A stretch of DNA of 64,000 nt. Source: JBALVT01 sp036960305 (GTDB taxonomy: Bacteria > Pseudomonadota > Gammaproteobacteria > Pseudomonadales > Halieaceae). Location: positions 1-64,000 of the forward strand of contig JBALWA010000015.1 of the NCBI GenBank assembly GCA_036960305.1, read 5' to 3'. The notes under the pieces were generated by a model. It saw only the letters and a list, made by a program, of their open reading frames with translations, did not search any database and was not told the DNA's origin. The translations under genes and the position numbers were made by a program. Below, in pieces: positions 8,192 to 16,044 of the stretch (position 1 is its first letter; every line of letters starts with the position of its first letter).

Positions 8192-9355
8192 ATGGATTTA
8201 TCGTATACAGAAAAGCAGCAGTCCTTCCGCGCCGAAGTGCGTGAATGGCTGGCGGCTAATGTACCAGCAGAACCGCTACAGAGCTTCGATACCGAAGCCG
8301 GCTTCCAGCAGCACCGGGAGTGGGAAGCGGTCCTGAACAAGGGGCGCTGGGGCATGGTGACATGGCCAGAAGCACTGGGAGGTCGTGGTTGCGACCTGAT
8401 GGAATGGCTGATCTTCGAGGAAGAGTACTACAAGGCAGCCGCGCCGCTGCGGGTTAACCAGAACGGTATTTTCCTGCTGGGGCCCACCCTCATGGAATAT
8501 GGAACGGAAGAGCAGAAAGCGCGCATCTTGCCGAAGATGGCCAATGGTGAAGAAGTGTGGGCCCAGGGCTGGTCTGAGCCCAATGCTGGTTCAGATATGG
8601 CGGCCATTCGCTCTACTGCAGTGCTGGACGGCGACCACTATGTCATCAATGGCCAGAAGACCTGGTCTACCCGGGCAGTGTGGGCGGACTGGTGTTTTTG
8701 TATGTTCCGCACGGACCCCGATTCAGAGCGTCACCGTGGGCTGACCTTTATTCTGGTGCCGCTGGATACACCGGGCATTACGGTCCGGCCTATACCCCAG
8801 TTGGATGGTTTGCCCGGCTTCGCGGAAATTTTCTTTGACGATGTCAAAGTCTCTGTCGAAAACCGACTGGGAGATGAAGGTGCGGGTTGGAGTGTGGCCA
8901 TGGCGACCGCAGGGTTTGAACGCGGTTTGATGCTGCGTTCACCGGCGCGTTTCCAGGAAACCGCACGGCGGCTGGTGGAGTTGTACAAGGCGAATAAAGA
9001 ATCCGCCGATCGAGATCCAGCCGTAAAGGACGCGGTGCTTCGCGCCTACATGGATGCAGAAAGTTACTGCATGACCACCTACCAGACAGCCTGCCGTCTG
9101 ACACAGGGCGGGAAGATTGGTGCAGAGTCCTCTACGAACAAAATCTTCTGGTCTGAGCTGGACCAGAATATGCACGCCACAGCAATGAGTATTTTGGGCG
9201 CGAGAGCAGAGTTACTGCCACATGCACCGGATGCCCAGGGCGTCGGTACCTGGTTGGATGGCTGGCTGTTCTCACAGTCGGGGCCTATTTATGCCGGAAC
9301 AAATGAAATTCAGCGCAATATTATTGCTGAGAGAATGCTGGGAATGCCGAGGTAG
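8192..9355 (+). CDS. Acyl-CoA dehydrogenase, catalytic-type subunit of a steroid-degrading pair (IpdE/FadE31-33-like)
   Basis: The 387-aa protein is a full acyl-CoA dehydrogenase: FAD/substrate-contact segment QGWSEPNAGSDMA near residue 127 and C-terminal IYAGTNEIQRNIIAERM. At the position where medium-chain enzymes have their catalytic Glu (YEGT) it has Ala (YAGT). A Glu is present in GFERG near residue 241, the base used in heteromeric steroid dehydrogenases. The next gene, 3 nt downstream, encodes a shorter dehydrogenase lacking that Glu, which suggests an alpha2-beta2 enzyme like IpdE1-IpdE2. ATG 8192 is preceded by AGGA at 8181-8184. The exact substrate within HIP degradation is inferred. 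Confidence 0.82.
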   Translation: MDLSYTEKQQSFRAEVREWLAANVPAEPLQSFDTEAGFQQHREWEAVLNKGRWGMVTWPEALGGRGCDLMEWLIFEEEYYKAAAPLRVNQNGIFLLGPTLMEYGTEEQKARILPKMANGEEVWAQGWSEPNAGSDMAAIRSTAVLDGDHYVINGQKTWSTRAVWADWCFCMFRTDPDSERHRGLTFILVPLDTPGITVRPIPQLDGLPGFAEIFFDDVKVSVENRLGDEGAGWSVAMATAGFERGLMLRSPARFQETARRLVELYKANKESADRDPAVKDAVLRAYMDAESYCMTTYQTACRLTQGGKIGAESSTNKIFWSELDQNMHATAMSILGARAELLPHAPDAQGVGTWLDGWLFSQSGPIYAGTNEIQRNIIAERMLGMPR

Positions 9356-9358
9356 ATC

Positions 9359-10405
9359 ATGGATTTTACATTTAGCGAAGACCAATTGTTGTTTCAGGAA
9401 TCGGTACGGGATTTTCTGGTAAACGAAGTGACGCCCGAGAGAATCCGTGCCAGTTGGGAAACGGAATCCGGACGCGAAGACAACCTGTGGCAACAGCTCA
9501 CCGAAATGGGCCTGGTCGGTATGACCGTGCCGGAAGAATTTGGCGGTCTGGGCATGAGCGAGCTGGATTTTGTGCTACTGGCACAGGAGTGCGGTTATGT
9601 GGCGCTGCCCGAGCCGCTGGTGCACACAGCACTGGTAGCGGTACCGCTGCTGAAAGACATCGGTGGGGAACTCGCCGCCCAGTGGCTGCCTAAAGTGGCC
9701 GCAGGTGAGGCCAAGGTCGTGGTAGGCCTGGAGCAAAACCTGTTGGTTGAAGATGCCCACGTGGCTGATTTGATCCTGCTGCAGAAAGGGTCCGACTTGT
9801 ATGCCTTGACGGCTGATCAGGTGACGCTGCGACACAATGAATCAGTGGATCCCTCGCGTCGCCTATACGCTGTTGAAATGAAAGGCGAAGCCAGTGCGAT
9901 CGCCAGTGGTGCTGATGCAGAAGCCCTGATAGCCGCAACCGCCAATCGCGGTGCATTGGGCAGTGCCGCCCAGGCTCTGGGCCTGACACAGCGGATGATC
10001 GATTTGTCTGTGCTGTATACCTCGGAGCGAAACCAGTTTGGCAAACCCATCGGTTCTTTTCAGGCGGTCAAACACCTGATGTCAAATATCGCCGTTCGCC
10101 TTGAGTATGCCAAGGCCCCGGTCGCAAGAGCGGCCTATGCAATAAGCAACGGCCAGGACTCAGCAAGCAGGAATGTATCCCATGCCAAACTGGCCGCCTG
10201 TGAAGCGGGCAACCTCGCCGCCAAGAACTGCGTACAGGTCCATGGCGCCATGGGTTACACCTGGGAAGTAGACTTACACATCTTCATGAAGAAAGCCTGG
10301 GCCCTGAGCAATACCTGGGGCGATGCGGCCTTCCACAAGACGCGGATAGCGGACGCCATTTTTGCTGAGGGTACTCCCTTGGGCGCGGGCGCAACCTTCC
10401 AGTAA
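9359..10405 (+). CDS. Acyl-CoA dehydrogenase, partner subunit (IpdE2/FadE-like)
   Basis: This 348-aa acyl-CoA dehydrogenase is shorter than its partner. It has the flavin-contact segment RNQFGKPIGSFQAVKH near residue 222 and QVHGAMGYTWEVDLHI near 293. It lacks a Glu at both usual catalytic positions: the helix reads ALGLTQRM where GFERG would lie, and the YEGT tail is missing. Such subunits in steroid degraders bind FAD across the interface of a heterotetramer. ATG 9359 lies 4 nt after the upstream stop, with GAGG just before it, so the two subunits are almost certainly made together. Confidence 0.8.
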   Translation: MDFTFSEDQLLFQESVRDFLVNEVTPERIRASWETESGREDNLWQQLTEMGLVGMTVPEEFGGLGMSELDFVLLAQECGYVALPEPLVHTALVAVPLLKDIGGELAAQWLPKVAAGEAKVVVGLEQNLLVEDAHVADLILLQKGSDLYALTADQVTLRHNESVDPSRRLYAVEMKGEASAIASGADAEALIAATANRGALGSAAQALGLTQRMIDLSVLYTSERNQFGKPIGSFQAVKHLMSNIAVRLEYAKAPVARAAYAISNGQDSASRNVSHAKLAACEAGNLAAKNCVQVHGAMGYTWEVDLHIFMKKAWALSNTWGDAAFHKTRIADAIFAEGTPLGAGATFQ

Positions 10406-10433
10406 AAACAACGGATTAACGGAGAATAGACCC

Positions 10434-11582
10434 ATGGCAGATGCCTATATAGTAGATGCAGTACGTTCACCCACCGGGCGGCGTAAAGGTGGCCTGGCCG
10501 ATGTTCACGGCGCGGACCTGGGTGCGCACGTGCTCAAAACACTGGTAGAGCGCAATGGAATCCCCGACAACGAGTATGACGATGTCATGTTCGGCTGCGT
10601 CGATACCATCGGCCCCCTGGCCGGCGATATCGCGCGCACCAGCTGGCTGGCCGCAGGCCTGTCGGATGAAGTCCCGGGTACCACCATAGATCGCCAATGT
10701 GGATCATCCCAGCAGGCCGTACATTTTGCCGCACAGGCCATCATGGCCGGCGTCAACGACGTGGTCATAGCCGGTGGCGTCCAGACCATGACTCAAATCC
10801 CAATTTCCTCAGCCATGATGTGCGCCGAGCCCCTGGGCTTTACTGACCCGTTCTCGGGTAGCCAGGGCTGGGTGGCACGCTATGGCGATGTCCCAGTTTC
10901 ACAGTTTAACTCAGCGCAGATGATTGCCGACAAATGGAACCTCTCCCGGGAGGAGATGGAAGCCTTTGCACTGGAGTCACACACCCGCGCATTGAGGGCC
11001 ATCGAAGAGGGGCGTTTTGCCCGTGAAATTGCGCCACTGAATGGCGTGACAATGGATGAAACCCCACGCAATACGTCTCTGGAAAAAATGGCAGAGCTGT
11101 TGCCACTGCAGGAAGGCGGCACCATCACCGCAGCAGTATCCAGCCAGACCTGTGACGCCTCGTCAGCAATGTTAATCGTATCGGAAGACGCCCTGAAGCG
11201 TTACAACCTCACGCCGCGCGCCAGAATCGCCCACATGAGCGTTCGCGCCGAAGACCCGATCTGGATGCTGACGGCGCCGATCCCGGCAACAGCCTACGCC
11301 ATGAAAAAATCCGGCATGAAGCTGGAAGACATCGATCTGGTGGAAATCAACGAAGCCTTCGCCCCAGTGCCCATGGCCTGGCTCAAGGAAACCGGATACC
11401 CCATCGAGAAAACCAACGTCAACGGCGGGGCTATTTCACTGGGTCACCCATTGGGGGCAACTGGTACCAAGTTAATGACTACCTTGCTGCATGAGCTGGA
11501 ACGTACTGGGGGCAGGTATGGGCTGCAGACCATGTGTGAGGGTGGTGGTCAGGCCAACGTAACGATTTTGGAGAGGCTGTAG
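10434..11582 (+). CDS. Acetyl-CoA acyltransferase (thiolase)
   Basis: A 382-aa thiolase with nucleophilic Cys89 in DRQCGSSQQAV, the NEAFAPVP segment near residue 305, the His motif GHPLGATGTK near 340 and the second Cys in CEGGGQA near 368. It cleaves a 3-oxoacyl-CoA intermediate. In HIP degradation a thiolase is needed both for the propionate arm and for MOODA-CoA. Another thiolase at 16045 looks more FadA6-like, so this one may serve a different step. The start is ATG 10434 with GGAGAA at 10421-10426. It is the last gene of the first operon; hairpin repeats follow. Confidence 0.87.
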   Translation: MADAYIVDAVRSPTGRRKGGLADVHGADLGAHVLKTLVERNGIPDNEYDDVMFGCVDTIGPLAGDIARTSWLAAGLSDEVPGTTIDRQCGSSQQAVHFAAQAIMAGVNDVVIAGGVQTMTQIPISSAMMCAEPLGFTDPFSGSQGWVARYGDVPVSQFNSAQMIADKWNLSREEMEAFALESHTRALRAIEEGRFAREIAPLNGVTMDETPRNTSLEKMAELLPLQEGGTITAAVSSQTCDASSAMLIVSEDALKRYNLTPRARIAHMSVRAEDPIWMLTAPIPATAYAMKKSGMKLEDIDLVEINEAFAPVPMAWLKETGYPIEKTNVNGGAISLGHPLGATGTKLMTTLLHELERTGGRYGLQTMCEGGGQANVTILERL

Positions 11583-11599
11583 GAAGTTGGGCTTTCCAG

Positions 11600-11713
11600 C
11601 CACAGGTATGTGCCATAGCTTTCCCAGACACGCTACAAGCACATCCATGTGGGCTCGGCGGCGGCCGTCCATGGCCGCCGACGGTCCGGGAAAGCTATGG
11701 CACACACCTGCGG
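11600..11713. repeat. Long imperfect hairpin repeat, element 1
   Basis: The arms 11600-11625 and 11688-11713 are inverted repeats matching at 24 of 26 positions. Between them a second perfect 8-bp palindrome (CGGCGGCC 11659-11666 against GGCCGCCG 11673-11680) closes a 6-nt loop. The whole 114 bp could fold as one long branched hairpin in RNA. It lies 17 nt after the thiolase stop, so it may act in mRNA 3'-end protection or termination, or be a dispersed intergenic element. No coding content is seen. Confidence 0.75.
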
Positions 11714-11785
11714 CTTACCTGCGTCGCACTAGATAGACAACAAATGGTAACCCTGAGTGTACCGATTGAGACATTGAGGGTAGCG

Positions 11786-11893
11786 CTGGAGGTTGAAGTT
11801 CTTCCTCCGGGACCGTAGAGCGCAAGGATGCGCGACACGAGCCCCCATGGATGGGTTCACGGCGAGTCCCGGAGGAAGAACTTCAACCTCCAG
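11786..11893. repeat. Perfect 28-bp inverted repeat with nested hairpins, element 2
   Basis: The arms 11786-11813 and 11866-11893 are perfect inverted repeats of 28 bp. Inside are two small hairpins: GCGCA-4 nt-TGCGC (11820-11833) and CCCAT-GG-ATGGG (11844-11855). The folded form is a branched structure about 108 nt long. It ends 44 nt before the SDR start codon. Together with element 1 it fills most of the 355-bp gap between the two steroid operons. The layout resembles dispersed palindromic elements of gammaproteobacterial intergenic regions; the copy number in this genome cannot be judged here. Confidence 0.8.
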
Positions 11894-11937
11894 AGCGGAT
11901 TGACTGCAAAAAATATAAGCTAAGAGGAACAGAGAAT

Positions 11938-12825
11938 ATGTCGAAATTATGTGAAGGAAGAGTAGTAATAGTTACCGGCGCCGGTGGTGGTCTGGGTGCA
12001 GCCCACGCCAGGGTACTGGCAGCAGAGGGCGCTAGCGTCATCGTCAACGATATCAATGCGGAAGCGGCCGAGGCCGTGGTGGCGGAGATTACGGCGGCCG
12101 GTGGGAAAGCAGCGGTTAACACTTCCGACATCACCAACTATGACGACAGCCTGAACGCCGTAAAGCAAGCGATTGACAGCTTCGGTGACCTGCACGCGGT
12201 CGTCAATAACGCCGGCATCAACCGCGACAGGATGTTTGCATCGATGACCGAATCCGACTGGGACGCCATTATGGCGGTGCATCTGAAAGGCCATTTTTGC
12301 ATCAGCTCACACGCCGTGCACTACTGGCGTGGACAGTCCAAGGAAGGCAAGGCCGTGGATGGTCGCATCATCAATACCAGCTCAGGTGCCGGCCTGCAGG
12401 GTTCGGTAGGGCAGTCAAACTACGCTGCAGCCAAAGCGGGAATAGCCGCATTGACTCTGAATCAGGCAGCGGAACTGGGACGCTATGGCGTTACAGCGAA
12501 CGCGATTACACCCGCAGCGCGCACCGGAATGACAACAGCCGTGGCCGAGATGGCAGAGCGGATGGCAAAGCCTGAAGACGACAGTTTCGATTACTGGGCA
12601 CCTGAGAATGTTTCATCGCTGGTCGCCTGGTTGGCTTCAGGCGAGTCTGCAGAAATCACCGGCCGGGTTTTCGAGGCCGAGGGTGGCAAGATCTCCATTG
12701 CCGATGGCTGGCGCACGACCCAGGGCGTGGACAAGGGCGCACGCTGGGAGCCGGCGGAAGTGAAAGACGCAATGGCAGAACTGTTGGCTAACGAAGTGCC
12801 AGCGCAAAAAGTGTACGGAACCTGA
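11938..12825 (+). CDS. Short-chain dehydrogenase/reductase (steroid operon 2; Hsd17b4/Rv3548c-like)
   Basis: The 295-aa SDR has the NAD(P) motif TGAGGGLG near residue 14, NNAG near 91, a catalytic Ser in NTSSGAG near 146, and Tyr-X3-Lys in YAAAKAG near 160. Its size and C-terminal extension resemble the 3-hydroxyacyl-CoA dehydrogenase domain of peroxisomal 17-beta-HSD4 and the SDRs of the KstR2 regulon. It would oxidise a 3-hydroxyacyl-CoA intermediate. ATG 11938 is chosen because AAGAGGAACAGAG precedes it and the glycine motif sits at the normal distance. An in-frame upstream ATG at 11851 lies inside the hairpin repeat and is not credible as the start. It is the first gene of operon 2. Confidence 0.82.
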   Translation: MSKLCEGRVVIVTGAGGGLGAAHARVLAAEGASVIVNDINAEAAEAVVAEITAAGGKAAVNTSDITNYDDSLNAVKQAIDSFGDLHAVVNNAGINRDRMFASMTESDWDAIMAVHLKGHFCISSHAVHYWRGQSKEGKAVDGRIINTSSGAGLQGSVGQSNYAAAKAGIAALTLNQAAELGRYGVTANAITPAARTGMTTAVAEMAERMAKPEDDSFDYWAPENVSSLVAWLASGESAEITGRVFEAEGGKISIADGWRTTQGVDKGARWEPAEVKDAMAELLANEVPAQKVYGT

Positions 12826-12849
12826 TAGGCGAAGAGGCCCATTACTCAC

Positions 12850-14022
12850 ATGGAATTCAAGTTTACAGAAGAACAGGAAATGATCCGCGATACCGCGGCA
12901 GCGTTTCTGGGGGAAGTCTCAAGCAGCGAAGCCGTGCGAACGGCGATGGCCACGGAGGCGGGCTATTCACCCGAGCTGTGGACACGCGTCTGCGAGGAGA
13001 TGTTCTGGCAGGCCATCCATATTCCCGAGGAATACGGTGGTATGGGGCTTGGCTATGTAGAGCTGGTCGCGATGCTGGAACAAATGGGCAGTCATTTATT
13101 CTGCTCGCCTTTTTACTCCACGGTTTGCCTGGGTGTGAATGCATTACTGGTAGCCGGCAGTGAGGAACAGAAGGCCCGCTACCTGCCCGAAATTATCGGT
13201 GGAACCACCGCCACTCTGGCATACACTGGAACCAGTGGTCGCTGGGATGCGAGTACCGTGGAAGCGACCTGCGAGCCTTCAGACGGCGGTTTCGTGCTGA
13301 ATGGCACATGCCGCTTTGTGGCCGATGGCCATACAGCGCAACTTCTTGTCGTGGCTGCGCGTACGCCGGGCACACAAGGTGAAGAGGGCATTAGCCTGTT
13401 TGTGTTGCCAGCCGATACGGCGGGGGTCAGCACAGAGTGGTTGCCCACCATGGACCAAACCCGCAAACAGGCCCAGGTAAACTTTGATAATGTTTCAGTG
13501 GATGCAGCGGCTCTTATGGGTGCAGCCGGTCAGGCCTGGCCGCTATTGGAAAAAATCATCGACCTGGCCACTGTCGCCATTGCCGCCGATCAGGTCGGCG
13601 GTTCGCAGCAGGTGCTGGACAGTACCGTGGAGTTCTTGCAGGAACGGGTCCAGTTTGGCCGCGTGATCGCCTCCTATCAGGCGGTGAAGCACAAGGCGGC
13701 TGACATGATGGTTAAAGTCGAAGCCGCCCGTTCAGCGATCTACTACGCCGCCTGTGTTGCGGATGAAGCCCTGAAGGGGGGAGCGCTGGGTGCAGAGTTG
13801 CCTGAGGCGGCCAGTATAGCCAAGGCCTGGTGTAGCGATGCGTATTTTCACAATGCGGGAACCGGCATTCAGCTGCATGGCGGCGTGGGGTTCACCGAGG
13901 AATACGACATCCAGCTGTTCTTCAAGCGCGCCAAATCGACGGAGACGTTTTTGGGTAATGGCGCCTATCACCGGGAGCGCCTGGCGCGACAGTTGCTGGA
14001 TGGCGAGGAGGCAGTGCTATGA
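12850..14022 (+). CDS. Acyl-CoA dehydrogenase, non-catalytic-type subunit of the second pair
   Basis: A 390-aa acyl-CoA dehydrogenase with the flavin-contact helix RVQFGRVIASYQAVKHKAAD near residue 264 and LHGGVGFTEEYDIQLFFKRA near 340. Neither the YEGT nor the GFERG Glu is present (the region reads AADQVGGSQQV), so it probably needs the next gene's product to form an active heteromer. Its stop overlaps the start of that gene (ATGA at 14019-14022), which supports equimolar synthesis. It likely takes part in alpha,beta-dehydrogenation of a HIP-derived CoA ester. Confidence 0.8.
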   Translation: MEFKFTEEQEMIRDTAAAFLGEVSSSEAVRTAMATEAGYSPELWTRVCEEMFWQAIHIPEEYGGMGLGYVELVAMLEQMGSHLFCSPFYSTVCLGVNALLVAGSEEQKARYLPEIIGGTTATLAYTGTSGRWDASTVEATCEPSDGGFVLNGTCRFVADGHTAQLLVVAARTPGTQGEEGISLFVLPADTAGVSTEWLPTMDQTRKQAQVNFDNVSVDAAALMGAAGQAWPLLEKIIDLATVAIAADQVGGSQQVLDSTVEFLQERVQFGRVIASYQAVKHKAADMMVKVEAARSAIYYAACVADEALKGGALGAELPEAASIAKAWCSDAYFHNAGTGIQLHGGVGFTEEYDIQLFFKRAKSTETFLGNGAYHRERLARQLLDGEEAVL

Positions 14023-15206
14023 AACTGAGTTTCAGTGCAGAAGACGAACAATTTCGCGCCGAAGTGGCAGGCTGGCTGAATGACAACCTTTGCGGTGAAT
14101 TCGAGCAGACCCGCGGGCGCGGTGGCCCCGGCGATGAACATATGTTTGTGGAGGAGCGCAAAGCCTGGGAGCACCGCCTGGCTGAGGGTGGTTGGACTTG
14201 CATAGGCTGGCCCAAAGAACACGGTGGCCGCGCTGCCACAGTTGAACAGCAAGTGATCTATAACGAAGAGTATGCCCGCGCAGGCGGCCCCGGTCGCATG
14301 GGGCACATCGGTGAAGGTCTGACCGGGCCAACGATTATCGCCTTTGGCACGGAGGGGCAAAAGCAGCGTTTTTTACCAGGGATACTTAGCGGGAAGGAGC
14401 TGTGGTGCCAGGGTTACTCCGAGCCCAGTGCAGGGTCCGATCTTGCGAATGTAAAAACCAAGGCACGCTTTGACGAAGACAGCGGCCAATGGAAGATCAG
14501 CGGGCAGAAAGTCTGGACGTCCCTCGCCCATGAATCCGAGTACTGCTTTGTTATCGCTCGCACCGATCCGGATTCGGTAGGACAAAAAGGTCTGGGGTTT
14601 TTCCTGGTGGAAATGGACCAGCCCGGTGTCGATGTCAGGCCAATACCCCAATTGACCGGCACCAGCGAGTTTAACGAAGTGTTTTTTGACGACGCAGTGT
14701 GCGGCGCCGATGATATTGTTGGCGCCCCAGGCGAGGGCTGGAAAGTTGCGATGGGGCTGTTGGGCTTTGAGCGCGGCGTTTCTACCCTGGGCCAGCAGAT
14801 GCTGTTCCAGAACGAGTTTGATGAAATTATTCGGGTGGCCAAGGCCAACGGCGCTGCCAGGGATCCTGCCATTCGCCAACGCATAGGTGATGCCCATGTC
14901 GGTCTTCGCATCATGCGCGCCAACAGCATGCGTATGTTGTCGGGCGGCGGTGATGGCAGCCTGCAAAAAGAGGCCATGATTTACAAGTTGTACTGGGCTA
15001 CCTGGCATCGCAACCTCGGCAAGCTCGCCATGGATGTGCTGGGTGCTGAGAGTGAAATCCTCGAGGGCAAGCCCTACGAGCTGAACCGCTTACAATCTAT
15101 GTACCTGTTTACCCGCTCGGATACGATTTACGGCGGTACCAACCAGATACAACGCAATATCATCGCCGAGCGCGCGCTCGGTATGCCCCGCGAACCTCGC
15201 GGCTAG
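14019..15206 (+). CDS. Acyl-CoA dehydrogenase, catalytic-type subunit of the second pair (FadE30-like)
   Basis: The 395-aa enzyme has CQGYSEPSAGSDLANVKT near residue 130, FNEVFFDDAVCGADDIVG near 222, a Glu in GFERGVS near 250 and the C-terminal segment IYGGTNQIQRNIIAERALG. The medium-chain catalytic Glu site is Gly (YGGT), so GFERG is the likely base. FadE30, about the same length, dehydrogenates the propionate arm of HIP-CoA; IpdF then acts on the product, and an IpdF-like gene follows by 15 nt. The exact step is inference. Confidence 0.8.
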   Translation: MKLSFSAEDEQFRAEVAGWLNDNLCGEFEQTRGRGGPGDEHMFVEERKAWEHRLAEGGWTCIGWPKEHGGRAATVEQQVIYNEEYARAGGPGRMGHIGEGLTGPTIIAFGTEGQKQRFLPGILSGKELWCQGYSEPSAGSDLANVKTKARFDEDSGQWKISGQKVWTSLAHESEYCFVIARTDPDSVGQKGLGFFLVEMDQPGVDVRPIPQLTGTSEFNEVFFDDAVCGADDIVGAPGEGWKVAMGLLGFERGVSTLGQQMLFQNEFDEIIRVAKANGAARDPAIRQRIGDAHVGLRIMRANSMRMLSGGGDGSLQKEAMIYKLYWATWHRNLGKLAMDVLGAESEILEGKPYELNRLQSMYLFTRSDTIYGGTNQIQRNIIAERALGMPREPRG

Positions 15207-15221
15207 AAAGGAGAAATCACT

Positions 15222-16013
15222 ATGGCGCTTAAAGAGCCACCACCCTATGTCAAAGGCCGTAACCTGCTGGAAGGCCGGTCAGTACTGATCACCGCGGCAG
15301 CGGGAGCCGGTATTGGTTTTGCCGCCGCAACCCGTGCTGCCGAAGAGGGCGCTCGCGCCGTTATGATCAGTGATGTCCATGAAGGCCGATTGGCCAAGGC
15401 AGTTGAGACCCTCAAGACTGAAACCGGCTTGGATGCCGTCTACGGCCGGCTGGCTAATGTCACCATCGAAGAGGATGTGCAGGCGCTGGTTGACGAGGCC
15501 GAGTCCCTGATGGGTGGTGTCGACGTCCTGATCAATAATGCCGGTCTGGGTGGCACCAAATTACTGGTCGATATGGAAGATGAGGAGTGGTCCCGCGTAC
15601 TGGATATTACGCTCACAGGTACCATGCGCATGAGCCGAGCCATGTTGAAGAAAATGCAGCCTCGCGGCGCCGGTGTTATTGTCAATAACGCTTCGGTGCT
15701 GGGCTGGCGTGCGCAAAAAGAGCAGTGCCACTATGCGGCAGCCAAGGCCGGCGTCATGGCGTTGACCCGGTGCTCTGCACTGGAAGCCGCAGATCACGGT
15801 GTCCGCATCAATGCGGTTTCGCCTTCTATCGCCTTTCACGAGTTCCTGAAAAAAACCACGCCCATGGAGTTGTTGGAGGAATTGGCTTCGAAGGAAGCCT
15901 TTGGTCGGGCGGCCGAAGTCTGGGAGGTCGCCAATGTCATGATGTTCCTGGCGTCCGATTACTCGGGTTATATGACTGGCGAAATTGTTTCTTGTTCCAG
16001 CCAGCGGGCATGA
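15222..16013 (+). CDS. ipdF: IpdF-like short-chain dehydrogenase
   Basis: A 263-aa SDR starting after AAGGAGAAA (15208-15216). The cofactor motif is unusual, TAAAGAGIGFA near residue 24, with NNAGLGG near 105, Ser in NNASVLG near 155 and YAAAKAG near 170. IpdF in HIP degraders is the beta-hydroxyacyl-CoA dehydrogenase acting on the propionate arm after FadE30. Its position between the FadE30-like and FadA6-like genes supports this. The terminal sequence MTGEIVSCSSQRA is typical of SDR ends that line the active site. Confidence 0.8.
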   Translation: MALKEPPPYVKGRNLLEGRSVLITAAAGAGIGFAAATRAAEEGARAVMISDVHEGRLAKAVETLKTETGLDAVYGRLANVTIEEDVQALVDEAESLMGGVDVLINNAGLGGTKLLVDMEDEEWSRVLDITLTGTMRMSRAMLKKMQPRGAGVIVNNASVLGWRAQKEQCHYAAAKAGVMALTRCSALEAADHGVRINAVSPSIAFHEFLKKTTPMELLEELASKEAFGRAAEVWEVANVMMFLASDYSGYMTGEIVSCSSQRA

Positions 16014-16044
16014 TGCCACTAATTTTTCGACAGAGGATACGCAA

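Noticed and set aside
11851..11937. Upstream in-frame ATG extending the SDR at 11938
   Set aside because: It begins inside the 28-bp inverted repeat and adds residues not expected in the SDR family; ATG 11938 has a ribosome site.
14373..15008. 211-aa minus-strand frame within the FadE30-like gene
   Set aside because: Shadow of a G+C-rich coding sequence; the plus-strand protein has clear family motifs throughout.
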